Assembly (NCBI GenBank): GCA_032433595.1
Contig: JASWJB010000219.1
Span: 1-64,000, forward strand
Length of the DNA: 64,000 bases
Reading direction: 5' to 3'
Source of the DNA: Conoideocrella luteorostrata
Lineage: Eukaryota; Ascomycota; Sordariomycetes; Hypocreales; Clavicipitaceae
Shown: positions 19,590-30,109 of the stretch, in pieces
How positions within the stretch are numbered: the first letter of the stretch is position 1
How the letters are laid out: the number at the start of each line of letters is the position of its first letter
The notes under the pieces: model-generated
The model's input: the letters and a program-made list of their open reading frames with translations, nothing else
Told to the model about the DNA's origin: nothing
The model's database searches: none
Position numbers and translations under genes: made by a program

Positions 19590-21889
19590 CTATGCTTCTT
19601 CCTTGGCTGGGTCCTCCTCGAACAGGACCAAAATCGTACCTGCTTTACAAATGTCCTGTACAATCATTAGTCTTCTGCAGCCGATACGTAAAAATTGAAA
19701 GCATAAATTGGGGGCAAAGGATGCCGTGCTTGCTACTTACGCCTTCCTTATGGGCGAGCTTCTTCACCACGCCATCCTGCGGCGATCGAATGACCGTCTC
19801 CATCTTCATCGATTCAATACTGTAGATCAGATTAGCAATGCGTAATCGGCGAGAGTAGAAGCGATCTGACTTACACAACAAGCGGAGTTCCCTTTTTGAC
19901 TTCCTGGCCTTCAGCAACCTCGTTCTTCAGAATTTTGCAGGGCATGGGCGCCACAACAGAGGCAGCAATTTCTTTCAGACCCAGAGCTTTCTCATACCAC
20001 ACAGGAGGTAGTAACGCAAGATCGGTCTTAACTCCGTGCTGAAAGACTGTGATTTTGGTATCATTCTCCAGTGTTTGCGGTACTACAGATGACAATATTC
20101 TCTCTGAAGGAAAGTACGTCTGCAGCTTAATGACGGGGCCTTCGACTTGTGGCTCGGTAGCAACATTGCGCAAGACAGTTACATCTTGTCCCTTTCGTGA
20201 AATAGAGACATTATACAGATTGTGGCCAGTTTGGGTGATAGCGGCTTCAACAATCTCACCCTCCTGTTCACTATATCCATCCAGAACCTTGAATGCCAGC
20301 TTGCGCTCGCTCGACGCGCTGGCGTCGCCGAAACCAAGAGTCAGGCCATGGGGCTTGCTCTCTTTCAGTTGCAAGTTCAGAACACCCAGAGCCGCTTGGG
20401 CAAAAACCTCGTCATTGATATGTCTTGGCTTGAAGAGCTCGTCTCTCCACTTTTCGATGAAGCCCGTCTCAACGTCGCCCTCGATAAAAGCTGGCGAGTA
20501 GCACAGGCGCTTCAGAAACTCGACGTTGGTGCTAACGCCGACAATCTCAAAAGCACGCAAAGCGGCAGCCAAATTGGCAATGGCTTGCTCGCGGTTTTCC
20601 CCTCGCACAATCAGCTTGGCAATCATCCCATCGTAGGCTTCTGAGACGGTGCTGCCAGAGCCGAAACCCCAGTCCAATCTGATGTCTGGGTCAGCCAAGA
20701 CGGAATCAGGCAAGACAGCATGGACAAGCTTGCCCGAATCAGGCATGAATCCCTTTTCGGGATTCTCAGCGTATACACGAGCCTCAATGGCAGCACCGAG
20801 CTGCTTCATCTGCTCCTCGGCTTGGGCCTGGTCAAGAGGCAGCTTCTCGCCAGCGGCAATGCGAAACTGCCACTCAACTAGATCCAGACCTGTTACCATT
20901 TCTGTAACGGGGTGCTCAACCTGTAATCTGGTGTTCATCTCCATAAAGTAGAACTTGCCACTGTCCTTGTCAAGGATGAACTCGACAGTGCCGGCGCCGA
21001 CGTAGCCAACCGCAGAGGCGGCCTGGCGGGCCTTGTTCCAGAGATCCTGTCTCGTCACTTCGTCCAGATCAGGGGCGGGGGATTCCTCAAGCACCTTTTG
21101 GTGCCGCCGCTGAACGCTACAGTCTCGCTCGCCAAGAGCCACAGTATTGCCATGCTTGTCGGCGAAAACCTGGACTTCGACGTGACGCGGTCGCACAATG
21201 TATTTTTCCACCAGCATGACCTCGCCACCTTCACCAAACGAGGCCCGCGCCTCAGCACGTGCACTCTTCAGCTGGGCCATGAACTCATCCTCAGCCATGA
21301 CAATTCGCATACCTTTGCCGCCGCCTCCTCGAACACTCTTCAGGAGCACAGGGAAAGTGATCTCCTTGGCATACTGAAGAAGTTCCTGCTCTCCTTGTTC
21401 TGAACCGTGGTAGCCAGGAACACACGGTACATTCGCGGCCGTCATGATCTCCTTACTCCTAGCCTTGTTCCCCATATCGGCCATAGCTGTCGCTGGAGGT
21501 CCGACAAACACAATGCCCTCTTTCTCGCATTTCTCAGCAAATTGTGTGTTCTCTGAGAGAAAGCCATATCCAGGATGCAAAGCTTGGATGCCATGCTTCT
21601 TGGCAAGAGCAATAATCTTGTCTCCGTCGAGGTAGCCGTTGGCGGGACCAAGTCCTAGTGATTGGAAACCAGTCGAAGCGTGCCAGGAGCCTGCATCGAC
21701 ATCGGTGTAAACGGTGGTGGCGCGAATTCCCATACGCTCCGCAGTGCGGTTAATTCGAATAGCGATTTCACCACGATTGGCAATAAGCACTGAGCTGAGA
21801 GCAGCCGTCTTAGGAGCTGAGGAGGACGACGTGGAGAGGTAGCGAGGGAGAGGCCTCAGTGGGAGGCGCTTAGCTCTGATGGAACGCAT
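19590..21889 (-). CDS. mccA: 3-methylcrotonyl-CoA carboxylase, alpha (biotin) subunit
   Basis: Three exons, 21889-19875, 19819-19741 and 19655-19590, give 719 residues; introns of 55 and 85 nt. The subunit carboxylates biotin with ATP and bicarbonate and carries biotin to the beta subunit in mitochondrial leucine catabolism. An Arg- and Ser-rich presequence (1-30) precedes the biotin carboxylase domain: LIANRGEIAIRI, HPGYGFLSEN, the ATP-grasp loop SVRGGGGKGMRIV, EVQVFADKHGN, ERDCSVQRRHQKVLEE and MEMNTRLQVEHPVTE. A less conserved linker follows, then the biotinyl domain with VAPMPCKI. The splice at 19875/19819 creates VIESMKMETV, placing the biotinylated lysine at about 677. The pattern fits MCC rather than acetyl-CoA, propionyl-CoA or pyruvate carboxylases in length. 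In several fungi mccB and ivdA lie beside it; neither is seen here. Confidence 0.9.
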
Positions 21890-22563
21890 GGTGGGCTGTC
21901 TGATGCGGGAAGTCTCTCTAGGAATGTCAGAAAGCAGTGTCTTCTCAATCCCCGAGGGCGACCATGAATGAAATTTTTATTTTTTCGAGGGGAAAAACAG
22001 GTCGTGAGTGTTTGTGCTAAAGCAATTGAGAATCAGGAAGCTATGCGTTCGGTTCAAGCGGCCTCTGGCGGGAACGCTATGCCGACCGTGGGGAGCCGAA
22101 TGTAGCCGGCATGTTGGACGCTAGAGTAGGCCGACGTCACGCGGGTACAAATAGGCAGGTTGACAAGGTCCGCAACGAATCCGAACAAGGAAATTCCAAA
22201 TAGCAAAGGCTCTATACAATAAACACTAACTGCATTGAATTGTTATCTATTTTCTTAATTCCTATGCTGTCGGTTACCTAGGTTAGTAGACGGTCATCAG
22301 GGTGTTATTCCGTAGCCATTTACTTTTAAAATGCAAGACACTGTTGGACCCTGAGCAGCTCTAAGTAGCATTACCGGGCTATTTCCAGAAATATTGGGAA
22401 CAGGAGCCGCGATGAAGAGAATTTTACACACAGGCAGAAATCTATCATTGATCCAAAGTTCTATCGATCAGATGAATCTTCTCAAATAGCCAAGCCTGGA
22501 TGTATCTATTCTCCCGCATCTTTAGACAACTTACAGGTTACAGTAGGCTGAGCCAGGCCAGAT

Positions 22564-22907
22564 TTACTCCGTCCAGCCGTGATGCGCGTCAGCATTTTGT
22601 TTGTGCTCCAATCCATGAGTATTTCCATGGCCCAGGGCACCGTTCTCGTTCTTACCCGGCTTGTGGGCTCCAGATCCAGTAGGAGCCTTCGGTCCATCGG
22701 GTTTGTTGCCGCTTTCACCTCCTCACTCTGTGCAATTGAAAGGTCCTCCTTGGCCTTCTCGGTCTTTTTCGACAAATTATCGTATTCTTTCTGCTCCTCG
22801 ACGGATGGAGTTTTCGCAGGCTTGGGACCTGTCGCAGTCTTGAAGTTGTGAAGAGCGGTGCTGCTACCAGCTCCAAGTGTCGCAACTGTACCCGCATTGT
22901 TAGTCTT
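22564..22907 (-). pseudogene. Possible broken small hydrophilic gene
   Basis: Two adjacent blocks in different minus-strand frames look coding. Upstream block (about 22907-22725): NNAGTVATLGAGSSTALHNF, then FKTATGPKPAKTPSVEEQ, then many Lys/Glu. Downstream block (about 22724-22564): GNKPDGPKAPTGSGAHKPG, ending HGLEHKQNADAHHGWTE and a stop. Joining them needs a frame change near 22725; no convincing intron does it and no start codon with a consistent splice was found upstream. It may be a pseudogene or a gene with unusual splicing. No family recognised. Confidence 0.3.
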
Positions 22908-22979
22908 ACATTAGGAACTGAAAGAGGGAGATATCAAAGATCCGGGACGAGCTTGTCTCGAGGCCCGATGCGATGAGAC

Positions 22980-23216
22980 TTGCAGGCCAGGAGGGCAGCG
23001 ACAGCAATGCGAACCATTTTGGATATATTATTGGTAATTGTGATGTGGTTTTTTTGTACTATTATTTTTCCGAGACGAGTTGATCGGCTCGGTGAAGAAA
23101 GGCCAGAGAGGACGACCTATATCGGATTGGATGACTTGTACAGACGTGATGATGGAAATTGGGAGCATGAGTTAAGCATGGCAACTAGCCACTCTTATAC
23201 TTGGTGAGTTTGCTGT
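22980..23216 (+). other. Candidate exon with a transmembrane segment
   Basis: A short frame reads ILDILLVIVMWFFCTIIF (one hydrophobic helix) followed by RPERTTYIGLDDLYRR and ends with SHSYTW directly before a donor-like GGTGAGT (about 23202). That pattern is what the first exon of a small membrane protein would look like, but I found no downstream exon to join, and it overlaps nothing else. Weakly supported. Confidence 0.25.
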
Positions 23217-24328
23217 AGAATTTTGGCTCTATGCATCATCTACTTCCTACTGTCTCAACTATTGGAGGTTCTGTTGTCACACTATGCTACGAGGAAGTAT
23301 GGGTTCCGAGGGTCTATTTCCAGCACCCGCTTGAAACCTATGGAAATATAGCAGTCGCGGACGGTTGAGTCACTGCTAAAGAACCGTAACTAAATTATAC
23401 TAAGTACCATAGAATTTCGTACTGAGCCGCTGAACTGATATCCTTGCTGAATCCGTGGCTTGTGTTGGTTATCATGCAAGTTGACTTGCGTCGCGATGAT
23501 CGCATTTCCACGAGGTTGAAAACCCTTAGCCTCTCTGCGTTCGTCTCATAGCGGCTATGGAATGATGCCCAAAATAGGCCGACCTCCTTCTCACATTATT
23601 CTAGAGCTAATTACATGTGGTCTTTTCCCCTATTATAAAAGACACATTCATGTATGTTTTAGGCAGAAGCCAGCCGAGACAATGAAGTTCAGCTCGAGTC
23701 TCTAGTTTTCGGTCTAAGTTTCCTAATCAAACAGTTTACCTCAGGCAGCATGACATGTTCGCCGTGGAGTTGTGGCCTACGAGCGAATCCTTTTCGGAGC
23801 TCTGAGTGTAATAAATACTACATGATACTGTCTTAAAGTAAATTTGCGCACGCTGCTGACTTGGGGAGCTAGTCATTTAAGCTTGCCAGGGGATAACTTG
23901 TGTCTCTTTGACTCGGTCTCACAAGCCTGGATCATGCTTGTTACCAGCCCGCAGGAACCTCTGTTGTGCCGAGTAATGCAAGCTCGCCATGCATCGTAGA
24001 GCCGTCTGAGACCAAGCAAAGCCAGGCCTTGTGCTCGAAGAGAAGGCCGGGCTTTTATTAGTGAGCGAGCGGAAAGGTTTGTTGGTGTTGTGCTGAGAAA
24101 ACTGAAGCCATGCGGATCGGTTAGTAAGCATGCGGAGTACTCGGTACTCCGTTCAGGCAGTCCGTATAGGCAGTAACAGCAGCCAGTAAGACTACCGAGT
24201 GCCGTGCCCCACGCTCCCGCTGCCCGCCATTGCTTCATGTAGATAGATCACCAACGCCGCGCCAGCCGACCACACACTAACAGCATCTCTCTCTACCAAC
24301 ACATCATCCCACAAACACAAACAAAGCC

Positions 24329-25266
24329 ATGGACAAGATCCCTCTCAATTACGAAGCCTCAGGCGGCGACACCCACAAACAAGTCACCAACTGCTTGCCG
24401 CAGGAGGTCGTGCAGTGTCTAGAAAATGCTCGCTTCGTGAGTTCCTGCATGCCCGCCTACCCCGCCATCATGAGAGCCATCCGGATTAAAACTATTCAAA
24501 GTTTGATTCAACCCCAGCGTGTTCTTGAGGGGCAATTAAGCGCAGAATATACATAGCGTGGCTAATCACTTCCTGTTCTTCATCTTCGCTCGCAGCTTCA
24601 TCTGGCGACATGCACAGATAACGTGCCCAACGTCTCGCTCATGAACTACACGTATCTGCCATCGTCGCCTTATTCCTCCGTCCCCGTCATCGTCATGACG
24701 ACGAACCCTCGGTCGCGGAAGACGACAAACATCGTCGCGAACTCCAATGTGTCTCTTCTCGTTCATGACTGTAAGTCGGTATTTCATTTCACACTTCACA
24801 TCAGCAATTTGCCCTCTCTTTTATCACGTACGTTAACTCGGCCACAGGGGTCTCTCACCGACCACCCACCCAAGGTCGTCGCATGTCTGGCGGCTCTTCG
24901 CCAGGGCCAGAACACCGTTCCAGCCTGGCCTCACTCTTGCTCAACCTGAACTCTACCGCCATGTCCAGCATCAGCGCTACTATAGGAGGAGCAGCTCGCC
25001 TGGCTCCCTCTGGCTCCGAGGAGGAAAAGTACTTTACCGAGCAGCACTTAGCCAACAATACCTTTGAGGAAGGAGAGCCCATGTTCCGCCCTGACAGCAT
25101 ATCGGGTGCTAGCGCTGGCGCCGGTGCTCGAGACAGCCACTTTGTAGCTGGAGAGGAGGTGCGCGTTATCATTGTCGACATCAAGGACGTCAGAATTAGT
25201 GACTGGAAAGGCACCGTCCGAGACTGGGCTTTGGTTCCAGACGCCAGTCTGGTCAACGGAGATTGA
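24329..25266 (+). CDS. Pyridoxamine-phosphate-oxidase-like flavin-binding protein
   Basis: Three exons, 24329-24436, 24596-24770 and 24848-25266, give 233 residues; introns of 159 and 77 nt with GT/AG ends. The split-barrel domain is read across the joins: LPQEVVQCLENARFLHLATC, then VPNVSLMNYTYLP, VIVMTTNPRSRKTTNI and NVSLLVHDWVSHR. This resembles the fungal family of yeast YLR456W and YPR172W, annotated as PNPOx-like; it is not the canonical Pdx3, which has a C-terminal dimerisation domain absent here. The middle part (about 100-180) is rich in Ser, Gly and Ala and probably a loop, then VRVIIVDIKDVRISDWKGTV completes the barrel. Binding of FMN or a related flavin is expected; the substrate is unknown. 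Start ATG at 24329 in context gccATGG. Confidence 0.85.
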
Positions 25267-25786
25267 ATCACTATTGAAAATCTGCCGTCATTATCGCTCT
25301 TACTTGCTACGGGGTGGAATCAGCCGCATTCATGTATTACCTATGTATCAGTTCGCTTTGCTGTCATTATGTACTTTGTGTACACGCCGTGGGTAACTAG
25401 GAATATAGACGTGGGAGTCGGAAACAGGAAAATTATTTTCTCTCCATTTTAAGCTCCTGTCATTTGCTCGATATCATACAGAAGAATACCTTTCCGGCTA
25501 CGAATACCAGACCGAAACGCCAAATCCTCACATCCCAGATGTGCTCCGTGGAGAATGCGAGACGCTATGCAACCTTGAAAAACCCGTTGTTGTTTTTTTC
25601 GTTCCGGAAAGACGAGGTATCTGCTCGATCTCCCTTCTTGAACTTGATACTACCTGAGTTATGCAAAATGCCAAAACCGGAACATGCAAATTAACCATCG
25701 CAGGTTGAATTGAAAGCACACCAGTCTCGTCATCGGCGGTACGAGTGTCGATATAAAACACCTGACAATACACGCTAATCAAATTA
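25267..25786. other. Convergent intergenic region
   Basis: 520 bases between the stop codons of the PNPOx-like gene and the PIN-like transporter gene. It contains only their 3' flanks; no gene or repeat was found. Confidence 0.6.
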
Positions 25787-27564
25787 CTATCTGGCCCATT
25801 CAACAACTTCGAGGGCCATCATAACGAGAATGAGGGTAGACGGCAGAATCCTATTCATTGTTAGCCGTTGGGATGTCATGGAAGCAAGTTTTTGACGCAA
25901 CTTACCAGATGACATAACTCTGGAACAAGATCCGGCCCATGGTCTTTTCAAAAACCATATTAATTTGGCAAATCTGAGCCAACTGAAGAGCGCTGGGTGC
26001 ACCAGTGAGGAGGAAACAGACAATGATGAAAATGGGATCGTCCAAGATGCTGACGTTGAGGTACTTGGCGGTAACAGCCAGGATAGGGGCCATTATGGCT
26101 GTAGGGAGGACCATACGGCTTAGCAGTGATGCAACAAGCAACTTGGTTCCAACTTGTTCTTCCTCCGGGTCGTGATTATCATCGCGGGCCATGGTGTTTC
26201 GTGCCAAGTTCGCACCTAGAACAACCAAGATCAGTGGCACAGCGACACCACCACTGGATTTGACAGCATTGGTAACACTGTTGTTGATGAAGGAGCCTTG
26301 CTCGAAAAATAGTTTCTGCAGCGACGGAATGGAAGCGACCAGGACGGCGAGTAGCATGGCCCACAGTGGAGGGTTCATGAACTCCCACGTGAAGGTGGCT
26401 GTTTTCACCCCGCACCGCTTGATGAAGGATGCCACGATCTGCAGTGAACGAGGCATGGCATCATATGCTCGACGCATTTGACTGTCCAAGTACGCCACAG
26501 CACGAGACTTGAGGGATTGACTTCCAGGCTCGTTGGTTTGTACGTGCGGGAAAGATGTAGTTTCGTTGTTGCCGTTGGCTATAGCCTGGTTACTACTGGG
26601 AAACGTTGAATAGTTTGCCTTGGCTTTCTTGGGAGACAGCAAATCCTCATCGTCACTAGAGTCGGCCATGGAAGATTGCGATGCGCCAGTGATAGGTGTT
26701 CGACCAGCAGGAACATAACCATGAGAGTCCAGACTTCGATTCTCGTCTTCTTCCTCAGTGTCACCATCCAGTCCGTCAATGAAAGAGCGACTTTCATCGT
26801 GATAACGCTGCTGGCCCGCTTCAGCAATCTCGTCCTGATACTCTTCGTACTTGTCCTTGGGGGCCAACAAGATATGGTAGCCCCAGCTCCAGCGCACAAG
26901 TTGGCCCAGTTGCTGGAAAATCAGAAGATAGAGAATACCTCTAGCGGCAACCTCGTCGTCGTTGTCGCCTGGTATTCTGTCCCAGTGCAGGCCCTGTATG
27001 GTTTGTGACAACGACATGACGAGAGATATAGGAAGCGAGTTTGAGTTTCCAAAGACACCCATGGCAGTGACAAAGTTGGAGGCTCGCCTATTCAATCGAA
27101 AAACTTTGGCGACTAAAATCGAGACCACCCACGAGATTGCGGTTTGGACGATGAAGATGGCGGGGATGATGGCGAGATCGGACAACTTCTCGGCGTTGAG
27201 TTGCGAAGCAAGCTTGGTGAAAACTATTGAAGCGGACTGCGATTAGAATGGAGGGACAGGTAAGACCAGGGGATTCTGCAAACTTACTGAGGCAAGGCGT
27301 GAACAGCATGACATTCAGGTTTGCCAGGAACTTTTGCTTGTCTGCATCAAAGTGGCCGAGTCTGGCAATGATGTATCCAGGCAAGCTGACGCAGACGACC
27401 TCCAAGACAGCCTCAAACACAAGCAGACTCAAATTACCCAGCGATGGGTGAGCCTCAGGGGTGCCATCCTGCTTGAAAACCTTTAAAGGCAGATCGTATG
27501 CATTCTGGGCTAACTGGGCCAGACGAAAGGACGTCGGCTTAGGAAGGCCTCCAGCAAAATCCAT
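25787..27564 (-). CDS. PIN-like / auxin efflux carrier family membrane transporter
   Basis: Three exons, 27564-27288, 27223-25906 and 25850-25787, give 552 residues; introns of 64 and 55 nt, the second with a GCTAAC branch site. The N-terminal half has about five hydrophobic helices, including LLVFEAVLEVVCVSLPGYII, MLFTPCL continued by the splice as IFTKLASQL, and GVFGNSNSLPISLVMS, the Asn/Ser/Pro signature helix of the family. A charged central loop (about 240-330) separates it from the C-terminal half, with WAMLLAVLVASIPSL, GGVAVPLILVVLGANLA, IFIIVCFLLTGAPSALQLAQ and the last helix completed by exon 3. This two-bundle layout matches fungal PILS-like proteins of the Mem_trans family, often in the endoplasmic reticulum. 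The transported compound is unknown. The ATG at 27564 is the first in frame. Confidence 0.88.
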
Positions 27565-28093
27565 CAATAGCTGACAGTGGTGGACTGGACTGTGGAAAAT
27601 CGAAGTCGAGGGAGTCAAGGAGCAATCTCTATAGAGAGATGGCGTTCGAGGACGGTCAAATCGAGTCGTGTTAGGCGTGTGGGCTCCGAGAACCCTTTTG
27701 TACGGATTGCGGCGTAGGCGGCCTCGTCCAGACTAGTAGGTGGCAAAGACGGCGTGCGAACAAGACACACGACGATGCACGACGACGAGAAGAGTCCGCC
27801 GGAACAACCTTAAAAAAAAAGTAGGTCAGTTGTAACACGGCGGCTGGTAGTGCTACGACGTGAGGAGCGAATGGGGGGGGCCTGCGGTCAGACTTTCGTC
27901 TCAGTGAGTCGACCAGCTGCAGAATTAGGTTGCACCGGGAACGTCAAGTTTGCGCAATGCCAAGAGCCGCTTCCATCACCGCACGGTAACAAGTCGATGG
28001 GCGTCTTGGGTTGAGATGCAGCGGCAGTTTCGCAGCCAAGAGTAGGACAGATGCAAACCAGTTACAATGCAGCCACGTCACAGCGGCCACACA

Positions 28094-28113
28094 AATGGAA
28101 TGGAATGGAATGG
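28094..28113. repeat. AATGG repeat
   Basis: Four tandem copies of the pentanucleotide AATGG in non-coding sequence. Confidence 0.8.
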
Positions 28114-28379
28114 TGAGCGGGTTGTATACATACGGAGCACTCCAACATGTCTACCAAGGTGTTTCAAGGTTTTTGACTGCAACGGAAGGTCCACAGCGTT
28201 ACTGGCCAACCCAACTGCTAACTAGTCAGTCAACCGTACGGAGCAGACGGAGGACTAGGGAGTACTAGGAGGTATCAGACTGCGTCAAAGGCAAAGGCTA
28301 CTAGTACCCGGAAGGACAGCGCGGAACAAACAACCACAGGCTCTGGGCTTGCCTGGGACATTCTAGCGCAGGTACCCAC

Positions 28380-29350
28380 TACTCCGTACGTAGCCAGCAA
28401 CCGGTTTTCGTCGATTACTCGGTACATGTCACAGGTCAACACACCGTCAAACAAACTCGACCGTCCTTGATGTGACGTAAAGCTCGTCCATCACACCCCT
28501 GCTGGAGAGCATTTGTATGAAAGATGTTATGAGCCATGGGAACTATTTGACCAGATATGATTGATCCTCAAAGGTCACACATAGCATAGAGTACGGGACA
28601 TAAGCTGCATTGACGTATGATCAAGAGTTCTTTGAATGCTGCGTCCGTCTTGCCTTGCATCTGTCACGCCATTTGAAAGGTGGCACCGGATGGTGGTGTC
28701 TTGCAGGCAACCAGTATTGCTGCTGGTGCCAGCATTCACGACCGCACTCTGCTGTTGATTCGGTGCAGCAAGCCTTGGTCTCTGCAGATGATTGAGCACC
28801 ACTTCCTCGGGATTCGACGTAATCGCTACGCAATGCCTTGAGGGAAGGAACATTCAGGGCGATATGTAAGAACGTGTCATAGACTCGCATCAGCTATCTT
28901 CACGCAGGCCGCCCGCCGCTGCCTTGGACCCAAGCCTGACAGCGGCGCAAACCTTGCAGCAGGGGTGCAGGGGTCCCTTGACGCCTGTCTGCGGCTCCAG
29001 ATGTTTAGGTCGCCCAGGTAGCCTGCAGGGCGACTCTAACGCCTCTACGGAGTAACGCAGTAGTTAGTTGTAACGCCAGCCCACAGCGTGGCGCAATATC
29101 TTTCTGCGCTCAGGTTTTCTGGGGCCAAGCTGGCAGCCCAACGCCTCTTGAGAGGATTTGGCCTGTGGATGGGCGAGCGCTGCCCACGTGTGTGTCGCCT
29201 CTGTCGAATCATTTGTCTGGCTGAGTCCGTGTTTCTGACTAGCACAACACGGTCTAAGTGTATGAGTACGGAGTAAAGATAACCTGTAATAATGTGTTAT
29301 CAATATACGGTGCGGGAAAGCAACTTATATATCAACTTTGTTACTCCGTA
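28380..29350. repeat. Second cluster of TACGGAGTA nonamers
   Basis: Exact copies at 28380-28388 (-), 29046-29054 (+), 29267-29275 (+) and 29342-29350 (-). The two at 29267 and 29342 face each other 66 bases apart. As in the first cluster, GTTAGTTG-type sequence lies next to one copy (29046). Confidence 0.75.
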
Positions 29351-30092
29351 GTGTTGCTGGATTGAATAAACTACGTTTCCCGTCTCTGTTCCGGAATAGC
29401 TGACAGAAAGTTTGTGCGGGAGCCGTGCCTCATTGGCTGCGGTTTGTATAATGTCGATTGATCTGCAGTCGCTGTGCACAAAGCAGCACGCAAGCGGGCA
29501 ACCCAGGAATGGTGTGGTTCATCCATAAGCGCCAAGGCAATTGAAGAGTGTCGATGTGCCGTTTCGCTTCATCGAGTTTCATTCGCTGCATGCCGCCCTA
29601 AGCAGATGCACGTCACCCTTCTCTCCTGTGCAATAATTGTGGCTATGCAACAGACCCGACATGTGGTGATGAGATAAGAACTATAGAGTGCTCCTTATCA
29701 AAGAGGTACGGAAAGAATGCTGTGAGGACTCTGAAACAAGCGGCTATCACTGAGCCCCTGCTGTATTGCGCTTTGCGATAACCTTCTTTACCCTGGTGTA
29801 GAGGCGAGCGTGCTGCTAATGACGATCCCGATCAGAAGTCACGATTACTGCTATCAATCATAGTCAACCGCTGTGGGGTTTGCGGGGTTAAACGTGTTGA
29901 ATGATACCCGGATCATCACGGTTGACGGGATTTGGTGCAGCAGCCTGCTTAGCACATGTGCCGATCACTTTCGATGCGCCTCGTACGGGTGTGAGTGACA
30001 AGTCATCTTGTCTCCTCTTGGGAAATGGTAGTCATTCCGAGGAGAATTGTTATACGCGGACAACACTAGATGTTATCATTTTTTCTTGTTAA

Positions 30093-30109
30093 TTTTTTTT
30101 TTTTTTTTT
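30093..30109. repeat. Poly-T run
   Basis: Seventeen T in a row on the + strand inside the gene-poor interval. It might mark a retrotransposed tail in the opposite orientation, but no target-site duplication or element was recognised. Confidence 0.8.

Larger units (their letters stand above)
21890..24328. other. Gene-poor interval between mccA and the PNPOx-like gene
   Basis: 2.4 kb without a gene that can be fully supported. It holds the mccA promoter, two doubtful coding fragments (22564-22907 minus, 22980-23216 plus, entered separately) and the upstream region of the PNPOx-like gene. There is no exact nonamer here, only degenerate relatives near 22566 and 24131-24153. Confidence 0.5.
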
